Below are positions 57,801-60,800 of a DNA stretch of 64,000 nt, piece by piece. The number at the start of each line of letters is the position of its first letter. Positions within the stretch are counted from its first letter, which is position 1. Both the position numbers and the translations under genes were made by a program. This DNA comes from Hippopus hippopus (lineage: Eukaryota; Mollusca; Bivalvia; Cardiida; Cardiidae), in the NCBI GenBank assembly GCA_946811185.2, contig OX328106.1, positions 49,860,311 to 49,924,310 on the forward strand. Direction: 5' to 3'. The notes under the pieces were generated by a model. That model ran no database searches. It had not been told where the DNA came from and saw nothing but the letters and a program-made list of their open reading frames with translations.

Positions 57801-60800
57801 TTAAATCCTTATAGAGACCCAAACATTGAAAGGCTGTCATAAAATAATATTTAATGGTAAGTATCATATTTATAGTGTTGTACACTATAATATAAAATAG
57901 GTAGTTTAGAGAAATGGCATCAGAAGAAAATGGTGGTAAACAAGATTTTCTCATCTTCCCACAGTGTTTTCTACCATTTTTAAAGACTGTAATTATTTTA
58001 TGACATATATTTTATTTGTTGTTTGCAAATGCTTTCAATTTGGTGCAGTCTAAAATTTTGTAGTTTGGTAAAGAGCTAAGCAAGCACTTAAGTATGTAGT
58101 ATGTAACTGTCTGAACAACTAGTCAATACACTCGCATCATTAGATATGAACTCTTTTAACCCTTTACCAAACAATCCCAGGTTTTAACGACCTTTGGAAA
58201 GAAGCCCTTTGAAAACATTGTGGGAAAAGGAAAAAATGCTGGTAACCAGAATTTTCTCCTTTTCCCACAATGTTTTATACTCTATCAAGAACAAATTCAG
58301 GCATTTAAGCCATCTTTAATTTGTCGTCTGCAAATGCTTTCAATTTGAACCAGTCTAAAATTTTGTCGTTTGGTAAAGATTGACTTAACCCTTTACTGCA
58401 CGACAAAATTTTAGACCTGTCGGAACTGAAAGCATTTGCTGATCACAGTTTCAATGTGGCTCATATGATATGATTATTCTTCGACATGAAAGAAAACATT
58501 GTGGGAAAAGGAGAAAATGCTGGTAACCAGCACTTTCTCCTTTTCCCACAATGTTTTCAAAATCCTTCTCTTTCAGGGGTGTTAAAAGTTGTCATTGTTT
58601 GGTAAATGGTTAAGGAACTTGCAGTTATGTGCCTACATGTCATAAAACAGATCAACTACCTGTAGGCAAGATTGCTAGAATTTGGTTAGAAATTTTCAGC
58701 TAAACACAAACAACCAAATTAAGAATATCTCATTTATATTTGTATGGGAAAAGGTAAAATTGTCATGCATACCCTGGCATTCCTCCATAGCCACTGATGC
58801 CAATAAACTCAAAGTCGTATTCACAATGTATTCCTGTTTCCCAGTAAAGAACACCTGCCTGGTACCCTGTTCCAGACACCAATACGCATGTTCTGCTACA
58901 TGACACAGACCAGATTTATAGCTGTTGTACTGCATCATGACAGAGGCATCAATAAGCATCCCTAAATCTTTTCGTTCCATTCCAATTTGTGACAAGATCT
59001 GATTCAATGTCGCAGTGGCATCCCCAGAGCTCAAGTATGGAAGGTTTATACCACGTGATTCAGGTCTATTTTCATCTCTCTCTGCTACTGGAGAATCTGC
59101 AGTATCTGTAGTGACTGCAGTATCAGTTGTTGTTCTTTCACTGTCAGTCCAAAAATCGTCATCTGGTTTTGTTGTGCTTGTCGAATGATCAGCCCGCTTC
59201 TTCCGTACATACGGATTGCTGAACGTTTCATTGCTGCCAGTCTTGGTGCTATTTCCTGTACTATCTGGTAGCAAGTCTGGATATAAGTCTTTCAGGAAAT
59301 GTTCTACAGCCTCAAGTAAAGACATCATTGATTGATAGTTTGAGTAAGCATTAGCAAGGTTTGTAAGGAAAAGAGTGTCAAAATGTACCAAACTGTCTAG
59401 TGTATGAAGGAAGGTAATGCCACATTCTGTGACATTTGGTGGTTGATACACACAGGCTGGGGCCACCTGCATAGCTAACTGTGTGAAGTTGTAGATCACC
59501 ATCTGTGTGTCTTCTGGGTAGCACTCGTATGTGGCATTCATTATGCAGTCATGGGTCTTTGTAAATGCCCTGTGAGAAAAAAATTAAAATTTTACAGTGT
59601 TAACTCTTTACCACATGACAATATTTTAGACTTGGTTAAATTGAAGGCATTTACAGACATCAAATTACATGTATATGTAGCTCAAATGATTAGGTTTGTT
59701 TCTGAAAGGTTAGAAAACAGTGTCGGAACAGGAGAGAATGCTGCTTACCAGCATTTTCTCCTTTCCTGCAATGTTTTTAGAAGCAAAGTTTCAGTCATCT
59801 GATCCAATCTTAGAAGGAATTATCATATTCTTTTCTAGATATACTATGAAGACAATGGAATATAGCAGATCAGAGGTGTTTGCACTGGACAAACTTTTGA
59901 CCTGAACAATATATTTTGGGCGTTGAGAACAAAAAGAAGTCACATGGGGCAAGGTCAGGCGGATACAGACAGTGAGGGACTACAAGAAATTTTTCCAGCT
60001 TCAGAAAGTCTTGTGCAATAGTTGCTTTGTACCGCATCCTCATGTAGCAATATAACATTGACCAAACTTGTTGCAGGTCTGCATTTTTTGAAATCTTTCT
60101 GGTTTTGAAGAACTTTAATACTGTAAAACTTCAAGAAAAACTGTAATTATAAAACACGTTTCTAGGGTTAAATATTCATTTTGCATTTGGAATTTGGCAA
60201 CTGTATAGTCAGCAACTATAATAACACATTTACTCACATGCATAAGCTCTGATCAAATTCTTCCTCTGAGATGGCCTGGCTGACTTTGTCCTCCAAATTA
60301 CTGAGACATTTTTTAGCAGTCTCCAGTCTACACTGGGTAAACTCTGGGCACCAACTCTGGGGACAATAGGTATTGACATGATTGACCACTTCCATCAGGT
60401 ATGGTGCAATATTTTGTGCAACTGAATCACTGCAGTTAAATGTATTGTCCTGTATACACTTCATGCCTGTCTTGGCCAACCTGCAATTATGATGACAATT
60501 GTAGTACACATGTATCAAAATGAGGTTAGAGGTGGTAGTGTTGATCACAAAAGTGACTTCATTAGCTGAAGGAATAAGTGTAATGGTGATTGTGATGTTG
60601 GTGATGACAATTTATTGTGGAACAGAGATAAGAATATGAACAATTAAACAAATTTGGTGAAATACCCATTAGAATTTTGTAGTTGTGACAATGATTACGA
60701 TGATGAAAATGCAGGAAGTGTATATCTTAACCCTTACAGTACTAAATGAATAAAACTGACCTTTTCATCAAGTACTAAATATGCAGGCATTGAAATTTCT

